The notes beneath the pieces were generated by a model. It was not told the origin of the DNA, did not search any database, and saw only the letters and a program-made list of their open reading frames with translations. The position numbers were made by a program, and so were the translations under genes. From Streptomyces rimosus subsp. rimosus (lineage in GTDB: Bacteria; Actinomycetota; Actinomycetes; Streptomycetales; Streptomycetaceae), in the NCBI RefSeq assembly GCF_000720725.1, contig NZ_JOCQ01000027.1, positions 1 through 64,000 on the forward strand: a DNA stretch of 64,000 nt, read 5' to 3'. Within the stretch, counting starts at the first letter, position 1. The number at the start of each line of letters is the position of its first letter. Below, piece after piece: positions 35,416-44,347 of the stretch.

Positions 35416-35952
35416 CTAAGCCGATACGGCGTCGATCCGGGCCAGCGCGTCATCCGCCCCGTACGGCTGCAGATATGGCAGCCAACGGGGGTCCCTATGC
35501 CCCGTACCGATGATCCGCCAGGCGAGGCCGGACGGCGGGGCGGGCTGATGCCGCAGCCGCCAGCCGATCTCGGCGACATGCCGGTCGGCCTTGACGTGGT
35601 TGCAGCGGCGGCACGCGGCGACGACGTTCTCCCAGGTGTGCTGGCCGCCGCGACTGCGCGGGACGACGTGGTCGACGCTGGTTGCGACGCCACCGCAGTA
35701 CATGCACCGCCCGCCGTCACGGGCGAACAGGGCTCGACGGGTCAGGGGGACGGGACCGCGAAAAGGCACCCGCACGAACCGCTTGAGGCGGACCACACTC
35801 GGGGCGGGCATCACACGGGTCGCGCTGTGCATCAGGGCGCCGGACTCCTCTAGGCTGACGGCCTTTTCGTTGAGGACGAGGATGAGCGCGCGGCGGAGCG
35901 GTACGACGCCGAGCGGCTCGTACGACGCGTTGAGGACCAGGACATGCGGCAC
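35416..35952 (-). CDS. HNH endonuclease
   Basis: 178 residues from the GTG at 35952, preceded by AAGGAGG. The N terminus (VPHVLVLNASYEPLGVV) and the HNH core CMYCGG ... SVDHVVPRSRGGQHTWENVVAACRRCN are typical of the conserved actinobacterial HNH family; the two CxxC pairs bind structural zinc and the His of VDHV is catalytic. A chromosomal housekeeping-type HNH nuclease of unknown role. It is divergent from the MscS gene. Confidence 0.92.
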   Translation of the reverse strand: MPHVLVLNASYEPLGVVPLRRALILVLNEKAVSLEESGALMHSATRVMPAPSVVRLKRFVRVPFRGPVPLTRRALFARDGGRCMYCGGVATSVDHVVPRSRGGQHTWENVVAACRRCNHVKADRHVAEIGWRLRHQPAPPSGLAWRIIGTGHRDPRWLPYLQPYGADDALARIDAVSA

Positions 35953-36229
35953 GGGTGCCTCCTTGTACGCCGGCGGCGCGTGGCTCGCGCCGGGACGATC
36001 TCCCCACAGTGTCCCCCGGTGCCTGGTCGCGGCGCCACCATCACCGGGTAACGGGTCCGAGGTGTTTTCGACCACACGCCTTTACTTCCCCCCAAAAAGT
36101 CCCGCAATTGGTCCGGTCACTCTCGAACACCGGCGCGGACCGCCCCCGTTGCCCCGTTAGTGTGGTTGGTCTGCCCGGGTCACGGTCCGTCCCGACCCGG
36201 GTCTGCTGTCCCACACGGAGGTCCCTGCT

Positions 36230-37300
36230 GTGTTCTGGTCCGCTTCCCCAGCCGCCACGCCGCCCGGCGCGCACCGCCGGGCGTCGCTCGACGACGCCAC
36301 GGAGAAGGCCACCAACGCCGCCGGATGGGTGGAGGAGAACTGGGCGACCTGGCTCACCTCCGCCCTGCAGATCGCGCTGATCATCGTCATCGCCGTCATC
36401 CTGCGGCATGTGATCCGGCGTACGATCACCAAACTCATAGAGCGGATGAACCGCACCGCGACGGCCGCCCAAGGCACCGCGCTGGGCGGGTTCCTGGTCA
36501 ACGCCGAGCGCCGCCGGCAGCGCTCCGAGGCCATCGGTTCGGTGCTGCGCAGCGTCGCCTCCTTCGTCATCATGGGCACCGCCGCGCTCACCGTCCTGTC
36601 CGTGCTCAAGATCAATCTGGCGCCGCTGCTGGCCAGCGCCGGCGTCGCGGGCGTCGCCATCGGCTTCGGCGCCCGCAACCTGGTCACCGACTTCCTCTCC
36701 GGCGTCTTCATGATCCTGGAGGACCAGTACGGCGTCGGCGACGAGATCGACGCCGGCGTGGCCACCGGCACGGTCGTCGAGGTCGGCCTGCGCGTCACCA
36801 AGCTGCGCGGCCCGAACGGCGCCATCTGGTACATCCGCAACGGCGAGGTCAAGCGCATCGGCAACCTCAGCCAGGGCTGGTCCACCGCCGCCGTCGACGT
36901 CATGATCGCCCCGAACCAGGACCTGGACCGCGCCCGCGACGTCATCAAGGCCGTCGGCGAGGAGATGTCCAAGGCCGAGCCCTGGAACGAACAGCTCTGG
37001 GAGCCGGTCGAGGTCCTCGGCCTGAGCGAGGTCCACCTCGACTCCGTGACGATCAGCGTCTCCGCCAAGACCATGCCCGGCAAGGCCCTGGGCATAGAAC
37101 GCGAACTCCGCTGGCGCATCAAGAAGGCCCTGGACACAGAGGGCATCACCTTGGCCCCGCGCCCCGCCGCCCCCCTCGCCGACGAGCCCCCGGCCCCGGA
37201 CCCCAGCGCCGCGGTGGCCGCCCCGTCGGCCCTGGCGAGCCCGACTTCGCCGCAGTCGCTGGCTACTGCGCCTATTCCGGCGCCGAATCTGAGCAAGTAG
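36230..37300 (+). CDS. Mechanosensitive ion channel, MscS family
   Basis: 356 residues from the GTG at 36230 (GGAGG 8 nt upstream). Three or so N-terminal membrane helices (about 40-60, 100-125, 130-150), the pore helix VAGVAIGFGARNLVTDFLSGV, the beta domain start EDQYGVGDEID, and an alpha/beta cytoplasmic domain. The C terminus is a Pro/Ala-rich tail of about 45 residues, which is longer than in small MscS proteins. It releases solutes on hypo-osmotic shock. A perfect terminator follows. Confidence 0.93.
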   Translation: MFWSASPAATPPGAHRRASLDDATEKATNAAGWVEENWATWLTSALQIALIIVIAVILRHVIRRTITKLIERMNRTATAAQGTALGGFLVNAERRRQRSEAIGSVLRSVASFVIMGTAALTVLSVLKINLAPLLASAGVAGVAIGFGARNLVTDFLSGVFMILEDQYGVGDEIDAGVATGTVVEVGLRVTKLRGPNGAIWYIRNGEVKRIGNLSQGWSTAAVDVMIAPNQDLDRARDVIKAVGEEMSKAEPWNEQLWEPVEVLGLSEVHLDSVTISVSAKTMPGKALGIERELRWRIKKALDTEGITLAPRPAAPLADEPPAPDPSAAVAAPSALASPTSPQSLATAPIPAPNLSK

Positions 37301-37313
37301 TACTGCCCGGCGT

Positions 37314-37354
37314 GCCGCTTGCTCCGTCCCGCTTCATGGGACGGAGCAAGCGGC
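37314..37354. terminator. Terminator between MscS and the convergent hypothetical gene
   Basis: A perfect 17-bp stem (37314-37330 with 37338-37354) with a 7-nt loop. It can serve both strands. Confidence 0.85.
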
Positions 37355-37391
37355 ATATGCATAGGCTGGTTCGTCAGCGTTTCCCTTTGCC

Positions 37392-37793
37392 CTACTCGAC
37401 TTCTCCCCAGCTGACGTCATCCCCAGGCGGCCACGGCTGAGTGAAGTCGAAGAGCGTGGGTGCATCGATTTCCCGGACCGCCTTCCTCCAGGACGGCCGA
37501 CCGGAAACAAGGAATCCCCGCCCGTTCCCGGACTTCAGTACGTAGGTAATTCCCACTTCCGCACCCACTCCATACTTGGCCGAGATCTCGGCGACTTCAC
37601 TCTCGTCCGCCGGCGCCACCGTCAGACCGCGCATCATCGAGTGCAGAAACATGGTCTGCACGCCGCCCGCGTAGACCTCGATACGCGGCAGTGTCCTCAT
37701 GGACAGATCCGTGTCACTGCGAAGCAGTAGCATGCGGTGGGAGACCGTGTATTCCCACACTTTGAAGAGACGGTCCGGCTCCGCAAATATCAT
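37392..37793 (-). CDS. Hypothetical protein, 133 residues
   Basis: Starts at the ATG 37793 with GGAGAGG upstream; the longer open frame is not convincing. A soluble protein beginning MIFAEPDRLFKVWEYTVSHRM, with the pattern of alternating beta strands (LLLRS, RIEVYAGGVQTMFLHS) and an acidic Trp/Pro-rich C terminus (FDFTQPWPPGDDVSWGEVE). I do not recognise a family. It resembles small Streptomyces proteins of unknown function. Single gene. Confidence 0.65.
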   Translation of the reverse strand: MIFAEPDRLFKVWEYTVSHRMLLLRSDTDLSMRTLPRIEVYAGGVQTMFLHSMMRGLTVAPADESEVAEISAKYGVGAEVGITYVLKSGNGRGFLVSGRPSWRKAVREIDAPTLFDFTQPWPPGDDVSWGEVE

Positions 37794-37966
37794 TGCCTCT
37801 CCGTTTCGGAACCCGCTCCCGCGTGCGGCGCCACGGCGATTCCGGATCGGGTGCGCCACGCACCCGCCGCCCCTCTGATTACCGAGATCGAGAACTTCGT
37901 CCGCCCACCCGGCAGCACCACCCCCCACACACCCACCTCAACGCTACCGGCCCCTAGATCACCCAC

Positions 37967-38542
37967 ATGCCCCGTTTACCACCCCCTCCCCTGGTGACTC
38001 GCTTCACCATGGAGACCGAGATCAAGCTGCGCGTCGACGGGCAGGAGCGCGAGGTGACGGTGGATACGCGGACCACCGTGCTGGACGCGCTGCGGGAGCG
38101 GCTGGGGATCACCAGTCCCAAGAAGGGGTGCGATCACGGGCAGTGCGGGTCGTGCACCGTGCTGCTGGACGGGCGGCGGGCGACGACCTGCCTGGCGCTG
38201 GCCGTGGCGCACGACGGGGCGGAGATCGTCACGGCCGAGGGACTGGGCACGGACGGCGAACTGCATCCCGTACAGCAGGCCTTCGTGGATCATGACGCGT
38301 TGCAGTGCGGGTACTGCACGCCGGGGCAGGTGTGTTCCGCGGTGGGCGTGTTGCGGGAGGCGGCGCAGGGGTGGCCGAGCGTGGTCACCGAGGTGGGTGC
38401 CGAAGGCGACATCGCGCCCGCTCGTCTCGACCATGAGGAGATCGCCGAGCGGATGAGCGGCAATCTGTGCCGGTGCGGGGCGTATGTGAACATCGTTCCG
38501 GCGGTCGCGGCCGCCGCCGAGGCCGAGGGAGCGGGCCGGTGA
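37967..38542 (+). CDS. 2Fe-2S subunit of molybdenum aldehyde/xanthine oxidoreductase (PaoA-like)
   Basis: 191 residues if started at the ATG 37967, where TAGATC 7 nt upstream would suit a leaderless mRNA; the ATG at 38009 (METEIKLRVDG) is a reasonable alternative. Two 2Fe-2S centres are visible: a ferredoxin-type set (GCDHGQCGSCTVLLDG ... TTC) and a helical set (CGYCTPGQ ... GNLCRCGAY). It carries electrons from the molybdenum site to FAD. The stop overlaps the next gene (GTGA), so the three subunits are one operon. Confidence 0.92.
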   Translation: MPRLPPPPLVTRFTMETEIKLRVDGQEREVTVDTRTTVLDALRERLGITSPKKGCDHGQCGSCTVLLDGRRATTCLALAVAHDGAEIVTAEGLGTDGELHPVQQAFVDHDALQCGYCTPGQVCSAVGVLREAAQGWPSVVTEVGAEGDIAPARLDHEEIAERMSGNLCRCGAYVNIVPAVAAAAEAEGAGR

Positions 38543-39558
38543 AGCCGTTCCGGTACGAGCGTGCCACCGACGCCGAGCACGCGGTCGCCACCGTGGCGGC
38601 GCACCCGGGGGCCGCGTTCCTCGGCGCCGGCACCAATCTCGTCGACCATCTCAAACTCGGCATCACCGCCCCCGACCTGCTGGTCGACGTCAGCCGGCTG
38701 CCCCTGGACGAGGTGGCGGAGACGGCCGACGGCGGACTGCGGGTGGGCGCGAACGTCCGTAACGCCGATCTGGCCGCGCACCCCGCCGTACGCGCGCGCT
38801 ATCCGGTCCTCTCCCAGGCCCTGCTCTCCGGCGCGTCCGGGCAGCTGCGCAACCTCGCGACCACCGGCGGCAACCTCCTCCAGCGCACCCGCTGCGCCTA
38901 CTTCCAGGACCCCAGCACCCCGTGCAACAAACGCGACCCCGGTACCGGGTGCGCCGCCCTGGAGGGCTGGACCCGCTACCACGCCATCCTGGGGGCCTCC
39001 TCGCACTGCGTGGCCGTCCACCCCTCCGACATGGCGGTGGCGATGGCCGCCCTGGACGCCGTGGTCGTGACCCTGGGCCCGGACGGCGAGCGCCGTATCC
39101 CGGTCACCGACTTCCACCGGCTGCCCGGGGACGCGCCGCACCGGGACACGGTGCTCCGGCACGGCGAGCTGATCACCGCCGTCGAACTGCCCGGCCTGCC
39201 GTGGGCAACCCGCTCCCGCTACCGCAAGGTGCGCGACCGCGCCTCGTACGCCTTCGCGCTGGTCTCCGTGGCGGTGGCCCTCGACCTGGAGGACGACGGC
39301 CGCACCGTACGGGAGGCGCGGATCGCGCTGGGCGGGATCGCGCACAAGCCGTGGCGGGCCGAGCGTGCGGAACAGGCCCTGCGCGGGCTGCCGGCCACCG
39401 AGGAGAACTGCCGTACGGCGGCCGACGCGGAGACGGCCGACGCCCATCCGCTGCGGGACAACGCGTTCAAGATCCCACTCGTCCGGAACACGCTGGCCGC
39501 CGTCGTACGCGATCTCGTACCGGAGACCCCGAGCGGCAGCTTGGAGGGCGCACGATGA
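38539..39558 (+). CDS. FAD subunit of molybdenum oxidoreductase (PaoB-like)
   Basis: 339 residues. FAD-binding GAGTNLVDHLK near 32-42, and ATTGGNLLQRTRCAYFQ followed by PCNKRDPGTGCAALEG near 112-150. These Cys residues match the extra 4Fe-4S cluster of the PaoB/YagS subunit, which places the enzyme nearer to the PaoABC aldehyde oxidase than to classic xanthine dehydrogenase. The GTG start overlaps the previous stop and the stop overlaps the next ATG. Confidence 0.92.
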   Translation: MKPFRYERATDAEHAVATVAAHPGAAFLGAGTNLVDHLKLGITAPDLLVDVSRLPLDEVAETADGGLRVGANVRNADLAAHPAVRARYPVLSQALLSGASGQLRNLATTGGNLLQRTRCAYFQDPSTPCNKRDPGTGCAALEGWTRYHAILGASSHCVAVHPSDMAVAMAALDAVVVTLGPDGERRIPVTDFHRLPGDAPHRDTVLRHGELITAVELPGLPWATRSRYRKVRDRASYAFALVSVAVALDLEDDGRTVREARIALGGIAHKPWRAERAEQALRGLPATEENCRTAADAETADAHPLRDNAFKIPLVRNTLAAVVRDLVPETPSGSLEGAR

Positions 39559-41675
39559 CGAGTACATCCGAGACATCCGGGAGCGGCCGGGCCGTCGGCG
39601 CCGACCTCGAACGCGCCGACGCGCGGGCCAAGGTGGCCGGCCAGGCTCCCTACGCCTTCGAGCACCCCGTCGAGAACCCCTGCTACGCGCACGCCGTCCT
39701 GTCCTCCGTCCCCCGTGGCCGCATCACGTCCGTCGACACCGGGGCCGCGTGCCGGGAGGACGGCGTCATCACCGTACTGACGTACGAGAACGCCGAGCGG
39801 CTGGCGTCCACGGACGATGCGGAACTGGCGATCCTCCAGGAGCCCGAGGTGGCGTTCCACGGGCAGATCGTGGGGGCGGTGATCGCCGAGACGCCGGAGG
39901 CGGCGCGGCATGCGGCCTCGCTCGTACGGATCACGTACGCCACCGAGCCACACGAATCCGAACTGAAACCGGACGAGAACGAGCTGTACCGGCCGGACTC
40001 GGCCAACGGCGGTGCGGACACGGACAGCATGCTGGGCGATCTGGACGCCGCCATGGAGGCGGCCGCGGCGGACCCGGAAGCGGTGGCGCTGGACGAGACG
40101 TACGTGACGGCGATGACCCACTGCAACCCGATGGAGCCGCACGCGACGATCGCCGTCTGGCAGGGCGACGAGCTGACGCTGTACGACTCGTCCCAGAGCG
40201 TGCACGGGCACCGCGACACCCTGGCCGAGGTGTTCGGCATCGACCGCGGCCGGGTGCACATGATCTGCCCGTACGTCGGCGGCGGCTTCGGCTCCAAGGG
40301 CGAGCCGCACGCGCACGCCGTACTGGCCGCGCTGACAGCACGGGCAGTGCCGGGACGACCGGTGAAACTCGCCCTGACCCGGCAGCAGATGTTCACCCTC
40401 GTCGGCTACCGCACCCCGACGTACCAGCGGGTACGCCTCGCGGCCGGTGCCGACGGCCGGCTGACCGGCATCGGAATGGACGCCGTCGAGCAGACCTCGC
40501 GCATCAAGGAGTTCGCCGAGCAGTCCGCCAATCCGACGCGGACCATGTACGCGGCGGAGCACCGGCGGACCACCCACCGGCTGGCCCACCTGGACGTGCC
40601 GGTGCCGTCCTGGATGCGGGCGCCCGGCGAGTGCCCCGGCATGTTCGGGCCCGAGGTGGCCATGGACGAACTCGCCGAACGCCTCGGCATGGACCCGGTC
40701 GAGCTGCGCATCCGCAACGACGCGCCGGTGGCCCCGGAGACCGGCAAGCCCTTCTCCAGCCGCAACCTGGTGGCGTGCCTCAACGAAGGCGCCCGCCGCT
40801 TCGGCTGGCACGGCCGCGACCCGCGCCCGGGGGTACGGCGGGACGGCCGCTGGCTGGTCGGTACGGGCGTCGCCTCGTCGGCCTACCCGGTCAACCGCGT
40901 GCCCGGATCGGTCGCCGCCGTTCAGTACGTGGGCGAAGGACGCTACCGGGTGGACATCGGCGCGGCCGATCTGGGCACCGGCGCCTGGACCGTACTGGCC
41001 CAGATCGCCGCGGACCGGCTGGACGTCCCCCTCGACGCCGTCGAACTGCGCATCGGCGACACCGCCCTCCCGAAAGCGACCGTCGCGGGCGGCTCCTCCG
41101 GTACGGCGATGTGGGGTTCGGCGATCGTGGCGGCGGCCCGGACGTTCCGTGAGCGCCATGGAAACGACCCGTCCCCCGGCGACCACGCCCAGGCCGAGAC
41201 CCCCGGCAACCCGCACGCCGAACGCTTCGCGATGCACGCGTTCGGCGCGCAGTTCGTCGAGGTACGGGTGGACGCCGACACCGGCGAGATCCGCGTCCCG
41301 CGCCTCCTGGGCGTCTTCGCGGCCGGCCGCATCATCAACCCGCGCACCGCCCGCTCCCAGCTGGTCGGCGGCATGACGATGGGCCTGTCCATGGCCCTCC
41401 ACGAGGAAACCGTCACCGACCCGCGCTACGGCCTCCTCGTCAACCACGACCTGGCGAACTACCACGTCACGGCCAACGCCGACGTGCGCAGCATCGAGGC
41501 CCACTGGATCGACGAGGACGACCCGTACGTCAACCCCCTGGGCATCAAGGGCATCGGCGAAATCGGCATCACGGGGACGGCGGCGGCCGTCGTCAACGCG
41601 GTGCGGCATGCGACGGGGGTGCGGGTGCGGGAGGTGCCGGTGATGTTGGACAAGGTCTTGAACGGGATGTCATGA
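39555..41675 (+). CDS. Molybdopterin subunit of aldehyde/xanthine oxidoreductase (PaoC-like)
   Basis: 706 residues. Molybdopterin-binding segments include GGGFGSKGE near 230, WMRAPGECPGMFGPE near 355-370, GGSSGTAMWGS near 515, and the catalytic Glu in GIKGIGEIGITG near 665-676. It hydroxylates aldehydes or N-heterocycles, with water as oxygen source. No signal peptide is seen, so unlike E. coli PaoABC it appears cytoplasmic. The gene for an XdhC/PaoD-type maturation factor, usually close by, is not in the next 3 kb. Confidence 0.93.
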   Translation: MTSTSETSGSGRAVGADLERADARAKVAGQAPYAFEHPVENPCYAHAVLSSVPRGRITSVDTGAACREDGVITVLTYENAERLASTDDAELAILQEPEVAFHGQIVGAVIAETPEAARHAASLVRITYATEPHESELKPDENELYRPDSANGGADTDSMLGDLDAAMEAAAADPEAVALDETYVTAMTHCNPMEPHATIAVWQGDELTLYDSSQSVHGHRDTLAEVFGIDRGRVHMICPYVGGGFGSKGEPHAHAVLAALTARAVPGRPVKLALTRQQMFTLVGYRTPTYQRVRLAAGADGRLTGIGMDAVEQTSRIKEFAEQSANPTRTMYAAEHRRTTHRLAHLDVPVPSWMRAPGECPGMFGPEVAMDELAERLGMDPVELRIRNDAPVAPETGKPFSSRNLVACLNEGARRFGWHGRDPRPGVRRDGRWLVGTGVASSAYPVNRVPGSVAAVQYVGEGRYRVDIGAADLGTGAWTVLAQIAADRLDVPLDAVELRIGDTALPKATVAGGSSGTAMWGSAIVAAARTFRERHGNDPSPGDHAQAETPGNPHAERFAMHAFGAQFVEVRVDADTGEIRVPRLLGVFAAGRIINPRTARSQLVGGMTMGLSMALHEETVTDPRYGLLVNHDLANYHVTANADVRSIEAHWIDEDDPYVNPLGIKGIGEIGITGTAAAVVNAVRHATGVRVREVPVMLDKVLNGMS

Positions 41676-41768
41676 GGTGAGCGGCCGGGGCGGGGCCCCG
41701 GTGGGCGGAGCGGCGCGCAGCCGGCACGCCGCGCCGGGGGTGGGCGCGGCCTGGCAAGGGACGTTCCG

Positions 41769-41813
41769 GCAGGAGGCGGTCCAGCAGGAGGCGGTCCGGC
41801 AGGGGGCGGCCGT
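41769..41813. repeat. Three 15-bp tandem repeats
   Basis: GCAGGAGGCGGTCCA, GCAGGAGGCGGTCCG and the decayed GCAGGGGGCGGCCGT are head to tail, in the 274-bp gap between the oxidoreductase operon and the SUKH-like gene. Nothing else is recognised in that gap. Confidence 0.6.
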
Positions 41814-41949
41814 CCTCTCGCGTCCGTGAAATGCCGAACCCACGTGTGCTGCTGTCCATGCTCACCATGATCGGTTGTCAGTGCCGTGGGGTTGACTGGT
41901 CACAGCACGACGGATCGGTGACGGACGAGGGAAGCACGGGGGCTGACCG

Positions 41950-42600
41950 ATGAGCGGGACGGAAACGGAAACAGAAACGGGAACGGAAACGGGATGGCAG
42001 GCGAGCCGTGCCGCCACGGACCGGGAGGCGCTGCTGGCCGCCGCCCTGGAGCCGACGGCGGAGTGGCTGGAGTCGATATTCGGTGCCGGGTCGCTGTGGC
42101 GGCCGACGGAGGACGAGCTTCCTGAGCGCCTGGAGGACACGGACAGCCGCACGTTCCTCACCGAGGTCGGGTTCCCGTCCGTCCACCTGAGCTTCCTGGA
42201 CTACGACTCCACCGACCTGACCAAAGACGGCCCCTGGTCGGAAGACCCGGACGAACTGTTCGGCAACCGCTACCCGGACGACGACTCCCCGCCGAAGTCG
42301 TACGCGTATGGCATGGGTGAGTCGATGGGGTACAGCCTGATGCTGCTGGGCGATAGGGGCAGCGTCTCGTTGTACGACCCCAACGGATGGGATCACGCGG
42401 CCGGTTACGCGGGCCACGTGGCCGACAGCCTGCCGCTCCTGGCGGGTGCTCTGGGCTTGTGGGCGTCCTTCGAGAGCCGGCTCTTCGGGGACGATCACGA
42501 TGCGGTGCTGCGCGAGGTGCGCGAGCTGATCGACGAGATAGAGCCGGTGGAGGGCTGCCGCTTCTGGGAGGAGATATTCCAGTGGCTGGAGGATCAGTAG
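41950..42600 (+). CDS. SUKH-4-like immunity-type protein
   Basis: 216 residues. After an N-terminal Thr/Glu run (TETETETGTETGW, encoded by a GGAAAC-type hexanucleotide repeat), the protein has LPERLEDTDSRTFLTEVGFPSVHLSFLD, then alternating strands with GDRGSVSLYDPNGWDHAAGYA, and a C-terminal acidic helix region with Trp. This is the layout of the SUKH-4 family of polymorphic-toxin immunity and cell-wall-related proteins. No toxin gene lies next to it, so it may be an orphan immunity gene. Assignment is by pattern only. Confidence 0.55.
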   Translation: MSGTETETETGTETGWQASRAATDREALLAAALEPTAEWLESIFGAGSLWRPTEDELPERLEDTDSRTFLTEVGFPSVHLSFLDYDSTDLTKDGPWSEDPDELFGNRYPDDDSPPKSYAYGMGESMGYSLMLLGDRGSVSLYDPNGWDHAAGYAGHVADSLPLLAGALGLWASFESRLFGDDHDAVLREVRELIDEIEPVEGCRFWEEIFQWLEDQ

Positions 42601-42794
42601 CGTGAGGTCACCTTCACATGCGCGATGAAGGCCGCCCAGGCGGGGGCGGGGAAGAGGAGGTGCGGGCCGGTCGGGCGCTTGCTGTCACGGACGGGGACGG
42701 GTGAGTGGGTTGGGAGGCCGTCGGCTATCTCCAGGCATTCGCCTTGGCCGCCGCTGTAGGTGCTCTTGCGCCAGGTGACGCCCGTGACGTTCAT
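42594..42794 (-). CDS. DUF397 protein (Scr2-like)
   Basis: 66 residues with the family pattern WRKSTYSGGQGECLEIAD at residues 8-25, VPVRDSKRPTGPHLLF and WAAFIAHVK. AAGGAG precedes the ATG. DUF397 proteins are almost always paired with a DUF5753 helix-turn-helix protein in Streptomyces; some pairs act as toxin-antitoxin-like units (Scr1/Scr2) and others take part in development (BldB/WhiJ group). The start overlaps the stop of the HTH gene by 4 nt. Confidence 0.9.
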   Translation of the reverse strand: MNVTGVTWRKSTYSGGQGECLEIADGLPTHSPVPVRDSKRPTGPHLLFPAPAWAAFIAHVKVTSRY

Positions 42795-43678
42795 GCTCGG
42801 TACTCCTTGGAGATGATGCGTTCGATCAGGGCCACGGACTCCGCCGGCGAGAGGGCCGACGTGCGGGCGTCGTCAAAGAGATCACGGTAACGCGCGACCT
42901 CCGGCTCCTGCTCCAGCCAGATGTGACCGGTGGGGTGCTCCATGAGCACAACATCCAGAGCCGACACCTGCGGAAAGCTCAGCAGCAGATACGGACCGAA
43001 CATACCCCCGTGGGCACCACGCGAGAATGGGAGGACCTGAACCGTCACGTTCGCCAGTCCAGTCATGGCAACCAGGTGTTCCAACTGGGCGCGCATCACG
43101 TCTGCGCCGCCCACCCGTTGGTGCAGTACGCCCTCCGCCATGACGGCCCAGACGGACAAGGGCTGGTCAGCGGTCAACCGTTCCTGACGGGCAGCTCGCA
43201 CTTTGACGAACTGCTCGATCTCATCGGGAGTTTGCCAGGCTTTCGAGGCCACGGTGACAGCCCGCGCGTACGCGGGTGTCTGCAACAGGCCGGGAATCAG
43301 CTGGCTCTGGTAGGTCCTGATGCTGTCGGACACGGCCTCAAGGGCGATGTAGTCCCGGTATGTGTCTTCCAAGACGGGCCCGTACTGATTCCACCAGCCC
43401 TCGCGGCGCCGTCGATTGGCGGAGCGAGCGAGAGTGGTAAGCCGTTCCAAGGTTTGGCCGGCACCGACGCCGTACGTGTGCAGTAGAGCCATCAGGTCGG
43501 GAACGCGCACCGGAACACGGCCGTTCTCGATGCGACTGATCTTCGCCTTGGTGCAGTCGAGAGCTTCGGCAGCAGCCGAGGTGGACAGCCCGGCAGCTTC
43601 CCGGTACTGCCTCAGCTCATCGCCCAGCTGCCGGCCCAGGACGGTGGACGGTTGAACGGTGGAGCGTCGTGCGGGCAT
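42791..43678 (-). CDS. XRE-type regulator with DUF5753 (Scr1/WhiJ-like)
   Basis: 295 residues from the ATG at 43678, with GGGGAGG upstream. Helix-turn-helix at about 15-65 (LRQYREAAGLSTSAAAEALDCTKAKISRIENGR), then the DUF5753 domain (about 105-280: PGLLQTPAYARA, LSVWAVMAEGVLHQRVGG, VTVQVLPFSRGAHGGMFG). Regulates or neutralises the DUF397 partner. It is divergent from an anti-sigma-like ATPase, the third usual member of such clusters. Confidence 0.92.
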   Translation of the reverse strand: MPARRSTVQPSTVLGRQLGDELRQYREAAGLSTSAAAEALDCTKAKISRIENGRVPVRVPDLMALLHTYGVGAGQTLERLTTLARSANRRRREGWWNQYGPVLEDTYRDYIALEAVSDSIRTYQSQLIPGLLQTPAYARAVTVASKAWQTPDEIEQFVKVRAARQERLTADQPLSVWAVMAEGVLHQRVGGADVMRAQLEHLVAMTGLANVTVQVLPFSRGAHGGMFGPYLLLSFPQVSALDVVLMEHPTGHIWLEQEPEVARYRDLFDDARTSALSPAESVALIERIISKEYRA

Positions 43679-43832
43679 GCAACCTCCCCTGAGAAGCGGC
43701 CAGTTTGGCGAACCCGCCACATAGTCCGCAACGGAACTTCACTCTTTCGTGGCACCAAGAAACGTTGCTCGAAGTAATTGGATGGGTGCAGTCTGCTGAA
43801 GGTCCGTTCTCGCACCCTCTGAGGGGTTCGCC

Positions 43833-44264
43833 ATGATCGAGCGTTCGCTTCGCCCTGCCTCCGTGACCCACCGATTCCCCCGGCACCGGCAAAGCCCCGG
43901 CCGAGCGCGTGAAGCCTTTCGGAAGTGGGCCGCCGCGCAGGATCTGAAGCCCACCATCGTCGAGAGCGGGGAACTGGTGGTCGGCGAACTCGCATCGAAC
44001 GCCGTGCTGGCCGCCACCGGGCCCGGGCGGCGGATCGAGATCCACTTCGCCCTGATCAGCGATACCCTTCGGATCGAGGTTTCGGACGCCGGAGACGGAA
44101 CCCCCGTCGTCCGGTCCCCCGAGCCACTGGACGAGCACGGCCGCGGCATGGTGGTCGTGGAAGCGTTGGCCGACGCGTGGGGCGTGGTCGACCGCGCCGG
44201 CCCGGGTAAGACCGTCTGGGGCGCGCTCAAACTCAGTGGTCCAGACCCATTGACGTCCCGCTGA
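43833..44264 (+). CDS. Anti-sigma-factor-like ATP-binding protein (RsbW type HATPase)
   Basis: 143 residues. Single GHKL ATPase domain: N box ELVVGELASNAVLAA near 47-61, G1 box SDAGDGTPV, and G2 box DEHGRGMVVVEALAD. Very many Streptomyces proteins of this size exist, some of which bind sigma factors or act with DUF397/DUF5753 pairs. No sigma factor or anti-anti-sigma gene lies beside it. It is transcribed divergently from the HTH gene across a 154-bp spacer. Confidence 0.88.
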   Translation: MIERSLRPASVTHRFPRHRQSPGRAREAFRKWAAAQDLKPTIVESGELVVGELASNAVLAATGPGRRIEIHFALISDTLRIEVSDAGDGTPVVRSPEPLDEHGRGMVVVEALADAWGVVDRAGPGKTVWGALKLSGPDPLTSR

Positions 44265-44291
44265 CGCGGCGCTTACGTTCCTGTGCATCGA

Positions 44292-44307
44292 TTGGAAACT
44301 TTCCTAA
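44292..44307. promoter_or_regulatory. ROK-type operator upstream of the ROK regulator
   Basis: TTGGAAACTTTCCTAA has a perfect GGAAA-C-TTTCC core, the palindrome type bound by ROK/NagC-like repressors of Streptomyces sugar operons. It ends 41 bp before the regulator's start, which suggests autoregulation. I found no second copy in the 45542-45800 region before the binding-protein gene. Confidence 0.6.
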
Positions 44308-44347
44308 CAGATCTGCAGGTCGCGCAGTGAGAGGTGGGGCGGGCTTC

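Noticed and set aside
41593..41868. Minus-strand 91-codon frame after the oxidoreductase operon
   Set aside because: It overlaps the end of the catalytic subunit gene, is Pro/Arg-rich, contains the 15-bp repeats, and has no ribosome site.
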